From: Pseudorasbora parva
Taxonomy: Eukaryota > Chordata > Actinopteri > Cypriniformes > Gobionidae
Assembly (NCBI RefSeq): GCF_024679245.1
Contig: NC_090189.1
Coordinates: 37,718,889 to 37,782,888, forward strand
Direction of reading: 5' to 3'
DNA: 64,000 bases
This document shows positions 23,957 through 34,880 of the stretch, in pieces. The stretch's first letter is position 1, and each line of letters begins with the position of its first letter. The notes beneath the pieces were generated by a model. That model was given only the letters and a program-made list of their open reading frames with translations, was not told the origin of the DNA and searched no databases. Made by a program: the position numbers and the translations under genes.

Positions 23957-25074
23957 ATATTCAAATAGAAAACAGTTCTTTCAAATTGTAATAATATTTC
24001 ACACTATTACTGTTAAAATAAATGTAGTGAAACTTCTTTTTAATTATTCCAAACTGTTGTATGGTAATGTTTACTTTAAAAAAAATGCTGCTTTCAGAAG
24101 CAAGACTTTAATCCAGAGTATCCAATTAAGAGATAGCAAAAACCTTACAGTGACAATAACTGATAAGGCTTGGTTTTGTTCCATTTCTGCCATCTTTGAT
24201 CATGTGTATGCATGAAGCTCCTCAGCCCCATTACTGGCAGACAGCTTGGCCGGTATACGCCCCTCAGAGACAGTTAGCCCCTCGCAACCCAGCTCTGATT
24301 AAAGAATCAGATGGTGCCATTACATTTCCCATTCGCTCTCTCTCCCATCAGCACCTCAGAACGGGACAGGCGCAGAACTGGAAATGTAAAATGTGACGAT
24401 GCAGTCAGAAATATAAATTATGTCATAAAAGTCTTCAATGTGAGCCATTTCGTTTCAGTTCCATTTTCCAGCCGTCGTATAACGGCAGAACATCAGTGAT
24501 GAGATATTTTTTCAAGCACACCGAACTATTTGGAAATGTAGTTTTTTGAGATTTAACATTACGGTGGGTGATCTGCGTAAATCACATCGGTACACTGACT
24601 ACAATGGTGCGCTGAACAAATTTAATCTAATATTTAGGTTTGCAACATGAACACTGCACAGTACTCTTGTGGGTTGAAAATGAGCTGCCATTTGCAAGCT
24701 GCTTTTAAGAAGAGTTCTACAAGCAAATTCCCATTTTACACCATATAACGACAAGCAATAAAATCTCTTCATGTTAAATGTTTACTCAAACCAGGGATGC
24801 GTTTCAAGTACAGTGACGTGACTTGCTATTTGACAAGAGTATTGCAATGCATACTCAGTGAAATTAACTTACTAGTCACAATGATTCCCAAAACCGTAGT
24901 AACATCATGCACCTCCCTTGGACCACATTGCAACAGTAAAAACTCAATTTCCTTCTTAGAGAACGTACTCACTCCCATGACGCACTGCAAATTATATTAT
25001 AGATTTGTGCCGTTGTTTTTAAGTCAATCATGACATTTGCAATGCTTCATGGGATTGTAGTTTTTTCCCCTCAT
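23957..25074. other. AT-rich non-coding DNA, no gene seen
   Basis: Only short frames without domain features were found. Nothing more is supported. Confidence 0.45.
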
Positions 25075-25754
25075 TAAAACCCTTTTCCGGCTCATTTTCC
25101 CCTAGAGTTAAACAGTTGTGTTTTACGGTTTTTTAAATCATTTCAGCCCGATCTCCGGGTCTGGAAGTAGAACTTTTAGCATAGCATAGCATAGATCATT
25201 GAATCTGATTAGACCGTTAGCATCTCAATCTAAAATGACCAAAGACTTTCAATATTTTTCCTTTTGTAGTTCTGTAGTTACATCATGAACTAAGACAGAC
25301 AGAAAAAGAAAAGTTGTTATTATCTAGGCTAATTTGGCTAGGACACTCTTATTCCTGTGTATTAATTAAGGAACTATTGCCGTACCATAGGTGCAGCGGT
25401 GCAATGATATTACGCAGCACCTGAAAATAGTCCCCAACATGCTCCCTGTGCAAGGAGGTTGATGGAAGTTTGCCTATTTTCTGTCGGTCTTAGTACACGA
25501 TGTAACTATAGAAGTGTCAAGTATTAAATAGGAAAAATATAGAACGTTTTGGTCATTTTTGAGTGTGATGCTAACGGTCTAATCTGATTTAATAATCTAT
25601 GCTAAGCTATGCTAAAAGTGCTACCTCCAGACCCAGAGATAAGCTGAATGGATTTAAAAAAGGGTAAAACACTGTTTAACTCTAGGGGGGTTGGAAAATA
25701 TTTTCAAAAAAATATTGTGTTGTGTAAAGGAACACTCCAAAGTGGAGTGCTCCT
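25075..25754. mobile_element. long-armed fold-back TTAA-MITE
   Basis: The left arm (25085-25310) is largely the inverse of the right arm (25480-25700). Both contain motifs such as 'tagcatagc', 'gaatctgattagaccgttag' and 'ctaagacagac/gtcggtcttag'. The right end 'aagtggagtgctcct' is followed by TTAA, and the left terminal part is missing. The right half of a second copy is at 60990-61311. No ORF is present. Confidence 0.8.
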
Positions 25755-25974
25755 TTAAGTACACATTCTTGGACCTTTTGCTTTGTCAGATTTTCAAAAA
25801 AAGTTAATGTCGTGATTCAATCTGTAGGTGATGGACTTGGTTAAAGGCTTATTGTAACAATCTTTTACATAATTGCAAATAATCAAAAAACTTTCTTAAA
25901 AAAAGAAAAAAAAAGAACACCAAACGAAAGTAAATCAACAGCTCCTCACAGATGCATACAACTATCAGGAATAA

Positions 25975-27029
25975 CATTATGACCACCTTCCTAATATTGT
26001 GTTGGTCCCCCTTTTGCTGCCAAAACAGCCCTGACCCATCGAAGCATGGACTCCACTAGACCCCTGAAGGTTTGCTGTCGTATCTGACACCAATATGTTA
26101 GCAGCAAATCCTTTAAGTCCTGTAAGTTGTGGGGGGGAGCCTCCATGGATCGGAGTTGTTTGTTCAGCACATCCCACAAATGCTTGATTGGATTGAGATC
26201 TGGGGAATTTGGAGGTCAAGTTAACACCTCAAACTTGTGCTCCTCAAACCATTCCTGAACCATTTTGCTTTGTGGCAGGGTGTATTATCCTGCTGAAAGA
26301 GGCCACAGCCACCAGGGAATACTGTTTCCATGAAAGGGTGTACATGGACTGCAACAATGCTTAGGTAGGTGGTACGTAAGGTTTCCCAGCAGAACATTAC
26401 CCAAAGCATTACACTGCCTCAGCTGGCTTGCCTTCTTCCCCATAGTGCATCCTGGTGCCATGTGTTCCCCAGGAAAGCAACGCACGTGCACCCGACCATT
26501 AATGTGATGTAAAAGAAAACGTGATTCATCAGACCAGGCCACCTTCTTACATGGCTCTGTGGTCCAGTTCTGATACTCATGTGCCCATTGTTGGCACTTT
26601 TAGCGGTGGACAGGGGTCAGTATGGGCACCCTGACTAACCTGCGGCTATGCAGCCCCATATGCAACAAACTGCGAAGGATTGTGTATTCTGACTTCTATC
26701 AGAACCAGCATTAACTTCTTGAGCAATTTTAGCTCCAGTAGCTCGTCTGTTTGATTGGACCACATGGTCCAGCCTTCGCTCCCCAAGTGCATCAATGAGC
26801 CTTGGCCACCCATGACCTTGTCACCGGTTCACCACTGTTCCACTGTGACCACTTTTAATAGATACGGACCCCGATACTGATACCCATTTTTCCTGTTTCT
26901 AACACATCAACTTTGAAGACAAAATGTTCACGTACTACCTAATATATCCCACCCACTAACAGGTGCTGTGATAAAGAGATAATCAGTGTTGTTTACTTCA
27001 ACTGTCAGTGGTCATAATGTTATGCCTGA
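25975..27029 (-). mobile_element. Tc1-like element with TIRs, degenerate
   Basis: The left end TCAGGAATAACATTATGACC and the inverse of the right end, TCAGGCATAACATTATGACC, form the terminal inverted repeats. The body encodes a decayed transposase on the minus strand. TA is present directly outside the left end but not the right, so exact boundaries are uncertain by a few bases. Confidence 0.85.
25990..26560 (-). pseudogene. Tc1/mariner transposase remnant, catalytic Glu changed to Lys
   Basis: Minus-strand pieces in different frames show the DDE core: WSDESRFLLHH (first Asp, near 26540), FQQDNTPCHKA (second Asp, near 26280) and SPDLNPIKHLWDVL. The Glu expected after LNPI is a Lys codon (AAG, plus-strand bases 26183-26185). 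Frames break between all three motifs. The C-terminus LVESMLRW and AAKGGPTQY is typical of fish Tc1 families. The enzyme would be inactive even without the frameshifts. Confidence 0.85.
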
Positions 27030-28214
27030 TCTGTGTTTATATATAACAAAACAGAGCATAAATGTTTCAGGCCTGTTCCTCGTTTGCACTGTCTTCACTC
27101 CTTTAACCTTCCGGAACTTCTGCTTCTCCTTAGAACTCTTGCCATTGGTCTCGCTCTGTTCCCACAGCTCTTGGTCGCACCCTCCTTGCCACGCATTAAC
27201 TAAGACATTTTAAAAATCCATATGGGAAAAATAAGTGGTGGACACTGGACACAATGCGATCACAATTAGTAGCTCATTATTTTAGTAATTTCTTTGAAAA
27301 GTTGTTCTAACATATATGGCATGTGAGACTAATTTACTTTTTTATTCCCTAACTTTTTGCTTTATTTGACTAGTCTTATTGCGATCTATCATTTCTGATG
27401 TAATGGGATCCACCCATGTAAAAGCTCATTGATCCAAAATACCGCTCGTAATACATTTTCTTAAACAGACATCAATGCACATTAATAACATATAGGAAGA
27501 AAAAAAAAAGTAAATTTACATTTATATTGACTGTTGAACAAAATATTTTGGGTCTGTTCTAGTACCAGACTCTAGAAGAACAAAGTAATTAACCATGGGT
27601 ACTGATATGCGCCTTGCACTGTATGCCAATTAAAAACCAAATGATTCATTCCCAAAATATCATATCAGTCTAGGGAAAAGCCATGTGAAATCTTAAAAGG
27701 GTTACAATGGGGATCTAATACATAGAGCTATGTTGCATTATTGTGTATCATGTATGAATATTTATAGTTTTAATTAAAGCCCTCTAGGCAAATGTCTCAG
27801 TGCAAAAGCTCCAAATCATTTGTAATTCCAAATGATGTTCCAGTTCTACTAAGAGTTGGTATTATGGTTGTAATTGAAATCAAATATGTTATGTTAGCTG
27901 CTTTAAAAATATATTTATTCATTCACTGGTTGTGTTAATAGTGGTTGACTTTGATATATAAGCAAGAGAAATGGAAACTGACAGAGAAGATGTGAACCCC
28001 CATGCTTTTGTTGATCACATTCAATAAAACCTCATTAAACAAACGGGCGTCTGCGCAGGCGAGACTTTATTCAAGATTACTTCCGCCTGCCCTTCTTGTG
28101 TACCACAGGTAACATTAATAAATGGATCCAAGAATAATTATATTACAACATTTAATTTCAAGCAGAAAAGTTAATAACAATACAGTAAACATTTTTTTAT
28201 GAGAGAACTATGAG
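27030..28214. other. AT-rich non-coding DNA, no gene seen
   Basis: A TATATAAG motif near 27955 and AATAAA near 28023 precede a GC-rich 'gcgtctgcgcaggcgaga' segment. That arrangement was considered as an LTR or promoter but lacks paired ends. No ORF is supported. Confidence 0.4.
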
Positions 28215-28308
28215 ATTAAGTAACATAAAGGTATACAATTCCTAGTACTAAAAATGCATATATGTATTGTTAGTATACTAGGAATTGTATACCTTTATGT
28301 TACTTAAT
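28215..28308. repeat. perfect 33-bp inverted repeat at a transposon edge
   Basis: 28215-28247 and 28276-28308 are exact reverse complements, including 'ggtatacaattcctagta', separated by 28 bp. The structure abuts the point where the DD37E Tc1 element's transposase-distal end becomes unrecognisable. Confidence 0.93.
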
Positions 28309-29753
28309 ATTGCTGAATATTTTTGGAAGTTTTAGTTTTTAGTTTTAGCTATTTTAGAGGGATATCTGTGTGTGCAGGTGACTATTACTGTGCATAATTA
28401 TTAGGCAACTTAACAAAAAAAAAATGTATACCCATTTCAATTATTTATTTTTGCCAGTATAACATCTCAACATTCACAAATATACATTTCTGACATTCAA
28501 AAACCAAACAAAAACAAATCAGTGACCAATATAGCCACCTTTCTTTGCAAGGACACTCAAAAGCCTGCCATCCATGGATTCTGTCAGTGTTTTGATCTGT
28601 TCACCATCAACATTGCGTGCAGCAGCAACCACAGCCTCCCAGACACTGTTCAGAAAGGTGTACTGTTTTCCCTCCTTGTAAATCGCACATTTGATGATGG
28701 ACCACAGGTTCTCAATGGGGTTCAGATCAGGTGAACAAGGAGGCCATATCATTAGATTTTCTTCTTTTATACCCTTTCTTGCCAGCCACGCTGTGGAGTA
28801 CTTGGACGCGTGTGATGGAGCATTGTCCTGCATGAAAATCATGTTTTTCTTGAAGGATGCAGACTTCTTCCTGTACCACTGCTTGAAGAAGGTGTCTTCC
28901 AGAAACTGGCAGTAGGACTGGGAGTTGAGCTTGACTCCATCCTCAACCCGAAAAGGCCCCACAAGCTCATCTTTGATGATACCAGCCCAAACCAGTACTC
29001 CACCTCCACCTTGCTGGCATCTGAGTCGGACTGGAGCTCTCTGCCCTTTACCAATCCAGCCACGGGCCCATCCATCTGGCCCATCAAGACTCACTCTCAT
29101 TTCATCAGTCCATAAAACCTTAGAAAAATCAGTCTTGAGATATTTCTTGGCCCAGTCTTGACGTTTCAGCTTGTGTTTCTTGTTCAGTGGTGGTCGACTT
29201 TCTGCCTTTCTTACCATGGCCATGTCTCTGAGTATTGCACACCTTGTGCTTTTGGGCACTCCAGTGATGTTGCAGCTCTGAAATATGGCCAAACTGGTGG
29301 CACGTGGCATCTTGGCAGCTGCACGCTTGACTTTTCTCAGTTCACGGGCAGTTATTTTGCGCCTTGGTTTTTCCACACGCTTCTTGCGACCCTGTTGACT
29401 ATTTTGAATGAAACGCTTGATTGTTCGATGATCACGCTTCAGAAGCTTGGCTATTTTAAGACTGCTGCATCCCTCTGCAATATATCTCACTATTTTTGAC
29501 TTTTCTGAGCCTGTCAAGTCCTTGTTTTGACCCTTTTTGCCAAAGGAAAGGAAGTTGCCTAATAATTATTCACACCTGATATAGGGTGTTGATGTCATTA
29601 GACCACACCCCTTCTCATTACAGAGATCCACATCACCTAATATGCTTAATTGGTAGTAGGCTTTCCAGCCTATACAGCTTGGAGTAAGACAACAAGCATA
29701 ACGAGGATGATGTGGTCAAAATACTCATTTGCCTAATAATTCTGCACTCCCTG
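28309..29753 (-). mobile_element. Tc1/mariner element, DD37E type, one end missing
   Basis: The right end (29753) reads inward as CAGGGAGTGCAGAATTATTA and is flanked by TA (29754-29755). An internal repeat of 'attattaggcaac' lies at about 29550-29572 and again at 28391-28410, the sub-terminal repeat arrangement of long-TIR Tc1 elements. The matching outer terminus on the left is absent and the perfect palindrome at 28215-28308 stands there instead. The element sits in a MITE whose remaining part is 29754-30127. Confidence 0.88.
28519..29517 (-). CDS. Tc1/mariner transposase, DD37E, frame open but ATG lost
   Basis: A cut-and-paste transposase frame of 332 codons has no internal stop. The N-terminal half is a paired-type helix-turn-helix DNA-binding region (residues 1-110: IAKLLKRDHRTIKRF, then a basic linker GRKKRVEKPRRK, then GVPKSTRCAIL). 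The catalytic core has Asp138 in LWTDEM, Asp231 in MQDNAPSH and Glu269 in SPDLNPIENLW. Thirty-seven residues separate Asp231 from Glu269, so this is DD37E (TRT-like, from memory). The first codon of the quoted range is TTG, not ATG. The frame extends six codons further upstream, to a codon AAG at 29533-29535 where the family's ATG is expected from memory. The next in-frame Met is residue 70. It is therefore probably not translated in full, although all catalytic residues are intact. Confidence 0.93.
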   Translation of the reverse strand: MTGSEKSKIVRYIAEGCSSLKIAKLLKRDHRTIKRFIQNSQQGRKKRVEKPRRKITARELRKVKRAAAKMPRATSLAIFQSCNITGVPKSTRCAILRDMAMVRKAESRPPLNKKHKLKRQDWAKKYLKTDFSKVLWTDEMRVSLDGPDGWARGWIGKGQRAPVRLRCQQGGGGVLVWAGIIKDELVGPFRVEDGVKLNSQSYCQFLEDTFFKQWYRKKSASFKKNMIFMQDNAPSHASKYSTAWLARKGIKEENLMIWPPCSPDLNPIENLWSIIKCAIYKEGKQYTFLNSVWEAVVAAARNVDGEQIKTLTESMDGRLLSVLAKKGGYIGH

Positions 29754-30127
29754 TAGAGTCGGCGGGTGGGGCCATAATGACGACGGCCGAGTTGCGTTTG
29801 TGTGCTTCTAGTTAACACAGAAACTGGCGAACGGCGGCGGTCTTTCGAATCAGCTTCTGACCGCGACTCTGGAAGACTTGGAGTCAAGCTTTTCTCTGAG
29901 AAAAGAACAAAGAGCGGGAAGATGTGTTCGTAGTTTAGCCGACCGGATACGGCGAATGTTTAATCCAGCTCTGCTTCACCTTCATTGCTCTGGTTGGTGT
30001 AGCGCTATCATATCACGTGCAGAGGGAGTTTGAAAGACAACCGTTTATCCCGCCCCTCGGATTGAGCCCCGTCTATGGTGAGTTTCCAGACCAAACATCT
30101 TGATGTGGGTCTGGCTTGTCAGGCTAA
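29754..30127. mobile_element. MITE portion flanking the DD37E Tc1 insertion
   Basis: A GC-rich block containing 'cgacggccgagttgcgtttg' runs to a right end 'gtctggcttgtcaggcta', a known cyprinid MITE terminus (from memory). It begins exactly at the TA beside the Tc1 end, so the Tc1 element probably landed in it. The other half is not visible on the far side. Confidence 0.6.
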
Positions 30128-31126
30128 CAAATCACCAGAGGTCCCAGATAATACTAGTCTTGTGCGAATGGGGCTTATGACTACAACTGTAATACCGGGC
30201 AATATTCCTGCAGTAGTGTCCAATGAGTGACCATTGTGCCGCCGCCATTAATCTCCATGCGGGGCACTCTTAAATTGATCCCCACATGATTTCAATGAGG
30301 AACAAAATATGTGTGGTGTTTTTCCTGCTTAAAATAGGTCACTATAACCAGGGCCGCGTTATCCTAATGGGCAACATGGGCTGCAGCCCAGGGCCCCGAA
30401 CACCAGGGGGCCCCCGAGACAATTCGCTTTTGAGTTATCCATTTTTTGTTTGTTTTTTGGATCGAGGTAATTATGCGTACATTGAGCATCGTTGTCACAC
30501 ACTCGAATCGAGTCACAGCAGACACCCAGTACATCATCACCTCAACATGTCGAACGAAAATGTAAGAAAATATGACAGTGGCAGGGGCGGATCTAACGAG
30601 GTTTCAACTGCCCCAAAATAAAGACCATTGCCACCCCAGCAGGCAGCTGGTGTATCCTAAATTCCAAATGCATAAAATATAAAGTGTTCCTCTACCGATT
30701 TACATTAGAAGCGCTTCAAATGTGATGAGATAATAGCAATAAAACACGTCTTTCTATTATTGTGTAACAGTCCAACAAATGACTCCTATGAACTGCTTAG
30801 ATCTGCTACGCAAATAGTTTGATCACGAATAGATTGCCTGTTATACGTCCCAATGTTAACGGATTTCAGCTTTCTCACTACACACGGATGCGGTCCGGCA
30901 GTGCTTTCCAGGAGCGATGCGTCTGCAGCAGTGCGTCGATTGTTTCTGAGTTGATTGTTTCTGAGTCTATTTTGTGCCGGACACGCTGAATTAATGTAAT
31001 AGAACGTTGTTCGCATAAAAATAAACATGCATAAAAGTAAAAATCTGGCTATTTCACAACAGATTCATGTAATTTAAAGTCTGATCTGTTTCAATGACAA
31101 AAGCCTGCAAAAGCTTAGCCCAGGCA
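30128..31126. other. non-coding DNA with possible hAT ends
   Basis: A 'cagggccgcgttatcctaat' stretch at 30349 and a 'caggggcggatctaac' stretch near 30584 resemble hAT-type termini (CAGGG). No matching right ends or 8-bp duplications were found. The 111-codon frame across them is not a convincing gene. Confidence 0.35.
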
Positions 31127-31657
31127 AAGGCAGCATCAAATTGGAGGAGCACTACAGCGGAAGAATCAAATTGTGGAGCACCGGGCACTGCAGCGGCAGT
31201 ATCAAGCAAAGGATTGCAGCGCCAGTCACGTATTAGCGAAGCACTGCAGTGGCAGCATCAAATAGGAGAAGCACTGCAGCATCAAATAGGCGGAGTACTA
31301 CGGCGGCAGTATCAAAAAGGAGAAGCAAGCCGCATAAAATTGGCAGAGCACTGCAGCGGCTGCATCAAAATGTTGGAGCACTGCAGTGGCAGCATCAAAT
31401 AGAAGCGCTGCAGCGTGGTATCAAATTGTGGAGCACTGGAGGGGCAGCATCAAATTGGTGGAGCACTGCAGCAGCAGTATTAAAAAGGAGGAGCACTGCA
31501 GCGGCAGCATTAAACTAAAGGAGCACTGTAGCGGCAGCTTCAAATAGGAGGAGCACTGCAGCGGAAGTGTAAAAATGGCGGAGCACGGCAGCATCAAATA
31601 GGAAGAGCACTGCAGTGGCAGCATCAAATAAGAGCAACACTGCAGTGGCAGCATCAA
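31127..31657. repeat. 30-bp minisatellite, left segment
   Basis: Diverged tandem units of the form 'ggaggagcactgcagtggca' plus 'gcatcaaata' (30 bp), with PstI-like CTGCAG in most units. This part is heterogeneous, with indels between units. It continues on the other side of the L2 insertion at 32886. Because 30 is a multiple of 3, open frames arise on both strands. Confidence 0.93.
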
Positions 31658-32885
31658 TCAACTTTATTTATATAGCGCTTTTACAATCACGATTGTGTCA
31701 AAGCAGCTTCACAGTGTCAAACAGGATAATATTGCAACAAAATTAGATTTGGCTGTACAGTCGTTCTGGAGAAAACAGTGATGTTATCAGCTTATTTTCA
31801 TTTATCATATAGCTACAATGTTGGCATATCAGTATTATAGTTTATAGAATTAAATAAAACCTAATTCATAAATTTTATTTGTATAATTAGTTGAATAACT
31901 TTAATCATAATTTTAGTGTCCCCAACTGAGTAAGTCAAGCCAAAGTGACAGTGGCAAGGAACCAAAACTATATACCTTGAAGAGAAAAATATACCTTGGG
32001 AGAAACCAGAGTCAGTCGGGGTGCCAGTTCTCCTCTGGCCTATTAACACACCGTGTAAGATTATTATTCTGGCAAGCTTACAGGTCAGAAATCATATTAG
32101 ATTGGAATATTCAAAATTTCAGGGTATCAAGGAAGAGACGGATTTATTTAGGATGGGGCGTCGAGTATGAATACATGAAAGATCGGAATTATTGCGCCAG
32201 AGACCGGTGAGGCAAATTTGGAGGGGACACCAATTGACACGGCTCAGCAGACACTCCAGGATGCGTTGGTCATGTCCAGGCAGGTCCACCATCCGATCCG
32301 GACAGGGCCCAGATCCGGGTTAAACCTCGGGGTAAACAGAGAGACTAACATTAGTGTAGATGCCACTCTTTTTATGATGTAACGAGTACATCAGGTGTCA
32401 TGGGAAGTATTCCCGGTTCCGGCTGACCTAGTTAATGCAGCCTAACAATCAGTCAATTGATTTGAATAATGAAAGTTAAAAATGTTCTATGTGTATGCCA
32501 TAGTAAAGAGATGTGTTTTTAGTCTAGATTTAAACTGACAGATTGTGTCTGCTTCCCGAACAATGCTAGGAAGACTATTCCAGAGTTTAGGAGCTAAATA
32601 GGAAAAGGATCGACCACCTGCAGTTGATTTAGATATTCTAGGTATTATCAACTGGCCAGAGTTTTGAGACCGCAATAGACGTGATGAAGTATAATGTGTT
32701 AAAAGCTCGCTTAAGTACTGGGGAGCTAAACCATTTAGTGCTTTGTAAGTAATAAGCAAGATTTTAAAATGTTTGCGATGTTTAATAGGGAGCCAGTGCA
32801 GTGTTGACAGAACTGGACTAATATGATCATACTTCCTGGTTCTAGTAAGAACTCTAGCTGCTGCATTTTGGACTAGGAGAATAGG
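31658..32885 (-). mobile_element. 5'-truncated L2-type LINE
   Basis: On the minus strand, the C-terminal end of an L2 reverse-transcriptase polyprotein is followed by a roughly 0.8-kb 3' UTR. It ends in 'aaaagcgctatataaataaa' and a TTGATTGAT tail. AGCATCAA stands on both sides (31650-31657 and 32886-32893) and is the likely target duplication. 5' truncation is the normal outcome of target-primed reverse transcription. The element interrupts the minisatellite and is younger than the array. Confidence 0.88.
32487..32884 (-). pseudogene. L2 LINE ORF, C-terminal domain only
   Basis: About 130 residues of the conserved C-terminal extension of fish L2/CR1-type ORF2 are readable: LVQNAAARVLTRTRKYDHI, SPVLSTLHWLPIKHR, KALNGLAPQYLSELL, LRSQNSGQLIIPRI and APKLWNSLP. 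The stop is at 32487. The reverse transcriptase and endonuclease parts are lost through 5' truncation. The frame stays open by chance into the neighbouring minisatellite, producing an artificial 472-codon fusion that should not be annotated as a protein. Confidence 0.88.
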
Positions 32886-34042
32886 AGCATCAAATAGGAG
32901 CAGCACTGCAGTGGCAGCATCAAATAGGAGGAGCACTGCAGAGGCAGCATTAAATAGGAGAAGCAAGCCAAATAAAATTGGCGAGTACTGCAGCGGAAGT
33001 GTAAAAATGGAGGAGCACGGCAGCATCAAATAGGAAGAGCACTGCAATGACAGCATCAAATAGAAGCAGCACTGCAGTGGCAGCATCAAATAGGAGCAGC
33101 ACTCCAATGGCAGCATCAAATAGGAGGAGCACTGCCTGGGCATCGGCAAATTGCGGAGCACTGTAGCGGCAGCATAAAATTGGAGGAGCACTGCAGCCGC
33201 AGTATTAAAAAGGAGGAGCACTGCAGTGACAGCATTAAATTGGAGGAGCACTGTAGTGGCAGCTTCAAATAGGAGGAGCACTGCAGTGGAAGTGTAAAAT
33301 TGGCGGAGCATGGCAGCATCAAATAGGAGGAGCACTGCAGTGGCAGCATCAAATAGGAGGAGCACTGCAGTGGCAGCATTAAAAAGGAGGAGCACTGTAG
33401 CGGCAGCCTCAAATAGGAGGAGCACTGCAGTGGCAGCATTAAAAAGGAGGAGCACTGTAGCGGCAGCCTCAAATAGGAGGAGCACTGCAGTGGCAGCATT
33501 AAAAAGGAGGAGCACTGTAGCGGCAGCCTCAAATAGGAGGAGCACTGCAGTGGCAGCATTAAAAAGGAGGAGCACTGTAGCGGCAGCCTCAAATAGGAGG
33601 AGCACTGCAGTGGCAGCATTAAAAAGGAGGAGCACTGTAGCGGCAGCCTCAAATAGGAGGAGCACTGCAGTGGCAGCATTAAAAAGGAGGAGCACTGTAG
33701 CGGCAGCCTCAAATAGAAGGAGCACTGCAGTGGCAGCATTAAAAAGGAGGAGCACTGTAGCGGCAGCCTCAAATAGAAGGAGCACTGCAGTGGCAGCATT
33801 AAAAAGGAGGAACACTGTAGCGGCAGCCTCAAATAGGAGGAGCACTGCAGTGGCAGCATTAAATAGGAAGAACACTGCAGTGGGAGCATCAAACTGGAGG
33901 AGCACCGTAGTGACAAGCGAAGCCCTGGAGCATCAAGCGAGGGACTGTGGCATCAAGTGAAGGACTGCAATGGTGTTATCTAGTAAAGCCAAATACTGCA
34001 GCGGCAGTATCAAATTGGCAGAGCACTGCAGCATCAAGCGAA
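32886..34042. repeat. 30-bp minisatellite, right segment
   Basis: The same unit as 31127-31657. The edges are irregular; the middle (33361-33840) is a homogeneous higher-order block. In translation one strand gives Leu/Ala/Phe-rich 20-residue repeats and the other gives Arg/Ser/Ala-rich ones (period 'AASNRRSTAVAALKRRSTVA'). Confidence 0.95.
33361..33840. repeat. 60-bp higher-order repeat block (8 units)
   Basis: Eight consecutive 60-bp units each consist of two 30-bp variants. Variant A has 'tgcagtggcagcattaaaaa' and variant B has 'tgtagcggcagcctcaaata'. The first five units are identical. Units 6 and 7 share one substitution and unit 8 carries another. Such homogeneity next to diverged units shows recent local amplification. 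Confidence 0.97.
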
Positions 34043-34756
34043 GATGGTTTGTTTGATGAGGCTGAGGTCCAAACAAAATTAAAATCGAAAGGCCTCTGAG
34101 GACCACCAACCCAGTAGTTTAATTGATGGTCTGGCAGTCATTTTTGGCCTGCGGTAGTGTCTGCTCCATTGCGGAAGAAGTGAGATGAATACAAGTAAGC
34201 CTAAATACTAGAGTGGATGGGGATTTGCTGAAGCTTTTTAATGAACTTCACTGCCTGGTGACAGGAAGATTGTTCTCATCAGCAAACAGTGGGTCGAGAT
34301 CTGCACCTCCCTGTGGCAAGGGACAAGGAAAGATATTGATATTGCTGGATGGGTGTCGGGAGATTGAAGATATGAATTAAAAGGCAGTTTCAATTAATCA
34401 GTTTGCTGGTTTTGATGAGGAAACGGGTGGTGTTCTTGTTTAAAACTTAGAGATCAGAGATGGTTTGATGGATGGTTGTAGATTAGAAAAATTGAAAGCA
34501 GCTGAGATAAACTTTGATGGTACTAGATTGGGTGGACTTACTCTGGTTGAGATTTGAGATGAATGAAGAAAATGAAAAGAGGGAGAATTTGGGAAAACAA
34601 GTTGGTTGTAGGAGTGAAATTGTTTAAAAGCTCTCAAAGTTGTCCAGTAGGATTGCAATGTTCTGGCTGAGACGGCTTGAAATATTGAATCCAGATATGA
34701 GGTGGAGGTGTTTGAGTGGGTGAGTTACTGGAATATCTATTCTGAATAGGGAGGAA
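34043..34756. other. non-coding DNA, purine-rich on the plus strand
   Basis: No domain-bearing ORF was found. The 'agattggattgatgg'-like sequence is simple rather than coding. It may belong to the same repeat as 34757-35100. Confidence 0.35.
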
Positions 34757-34880
34757 TTTTTTTCGGAGGCAGCCTCACGCTTGGGTGTGCACCTATAGAA
34801 GAGGAGAAATTATAGAGGGGGGCAGGACCGTTTGCGGAGGCAGCCTCACGCTTTGGGTCTGCTCCAATAGCAGAGGAGAA
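34757..34880. repeat. tandem duplication of a ~77-bp segment
   Basis: 'ggaggcagcctcacgctt' followed by 'agaggagaaat' occurs twice, starting at about 34765 and 34838. The surrounding 34650-35100 resembles a long cyprinid-specific repeat (from memory). Its class could not be named. Confidence 0.55.

Noticed and set aside
27950..28110. Possible solo LTR or promoter (TATATAAG, then AATAAA, then GC-rich block)
   Set aside because: No paired TG/CA termini, no target duplication and no flanking retroelement sequence. AATAAA occurs on both strands there.
33361..33840. CRISPR-like regular repeats
   Set aside because: The 30-bp and 60-bp units are contiguous without unique spacers, and the context is vertebrate.
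32487..33905. A 472-codon minus-strand open frame
   Set aside because: It is a chance fusion of minisatellite repeats (period 30 bp, no stops in one frame) with the C-terminal remnant of an L2 LINE. It crosses the L2 insertion boundary.
33116..33960. Long frames on both strands of the minisatellite (266 and 216 codons)
   Set aside because: Perfect 20-residue periodicity on both strands follows from the DNA repeat, and there is no start context, domain or splice signal.
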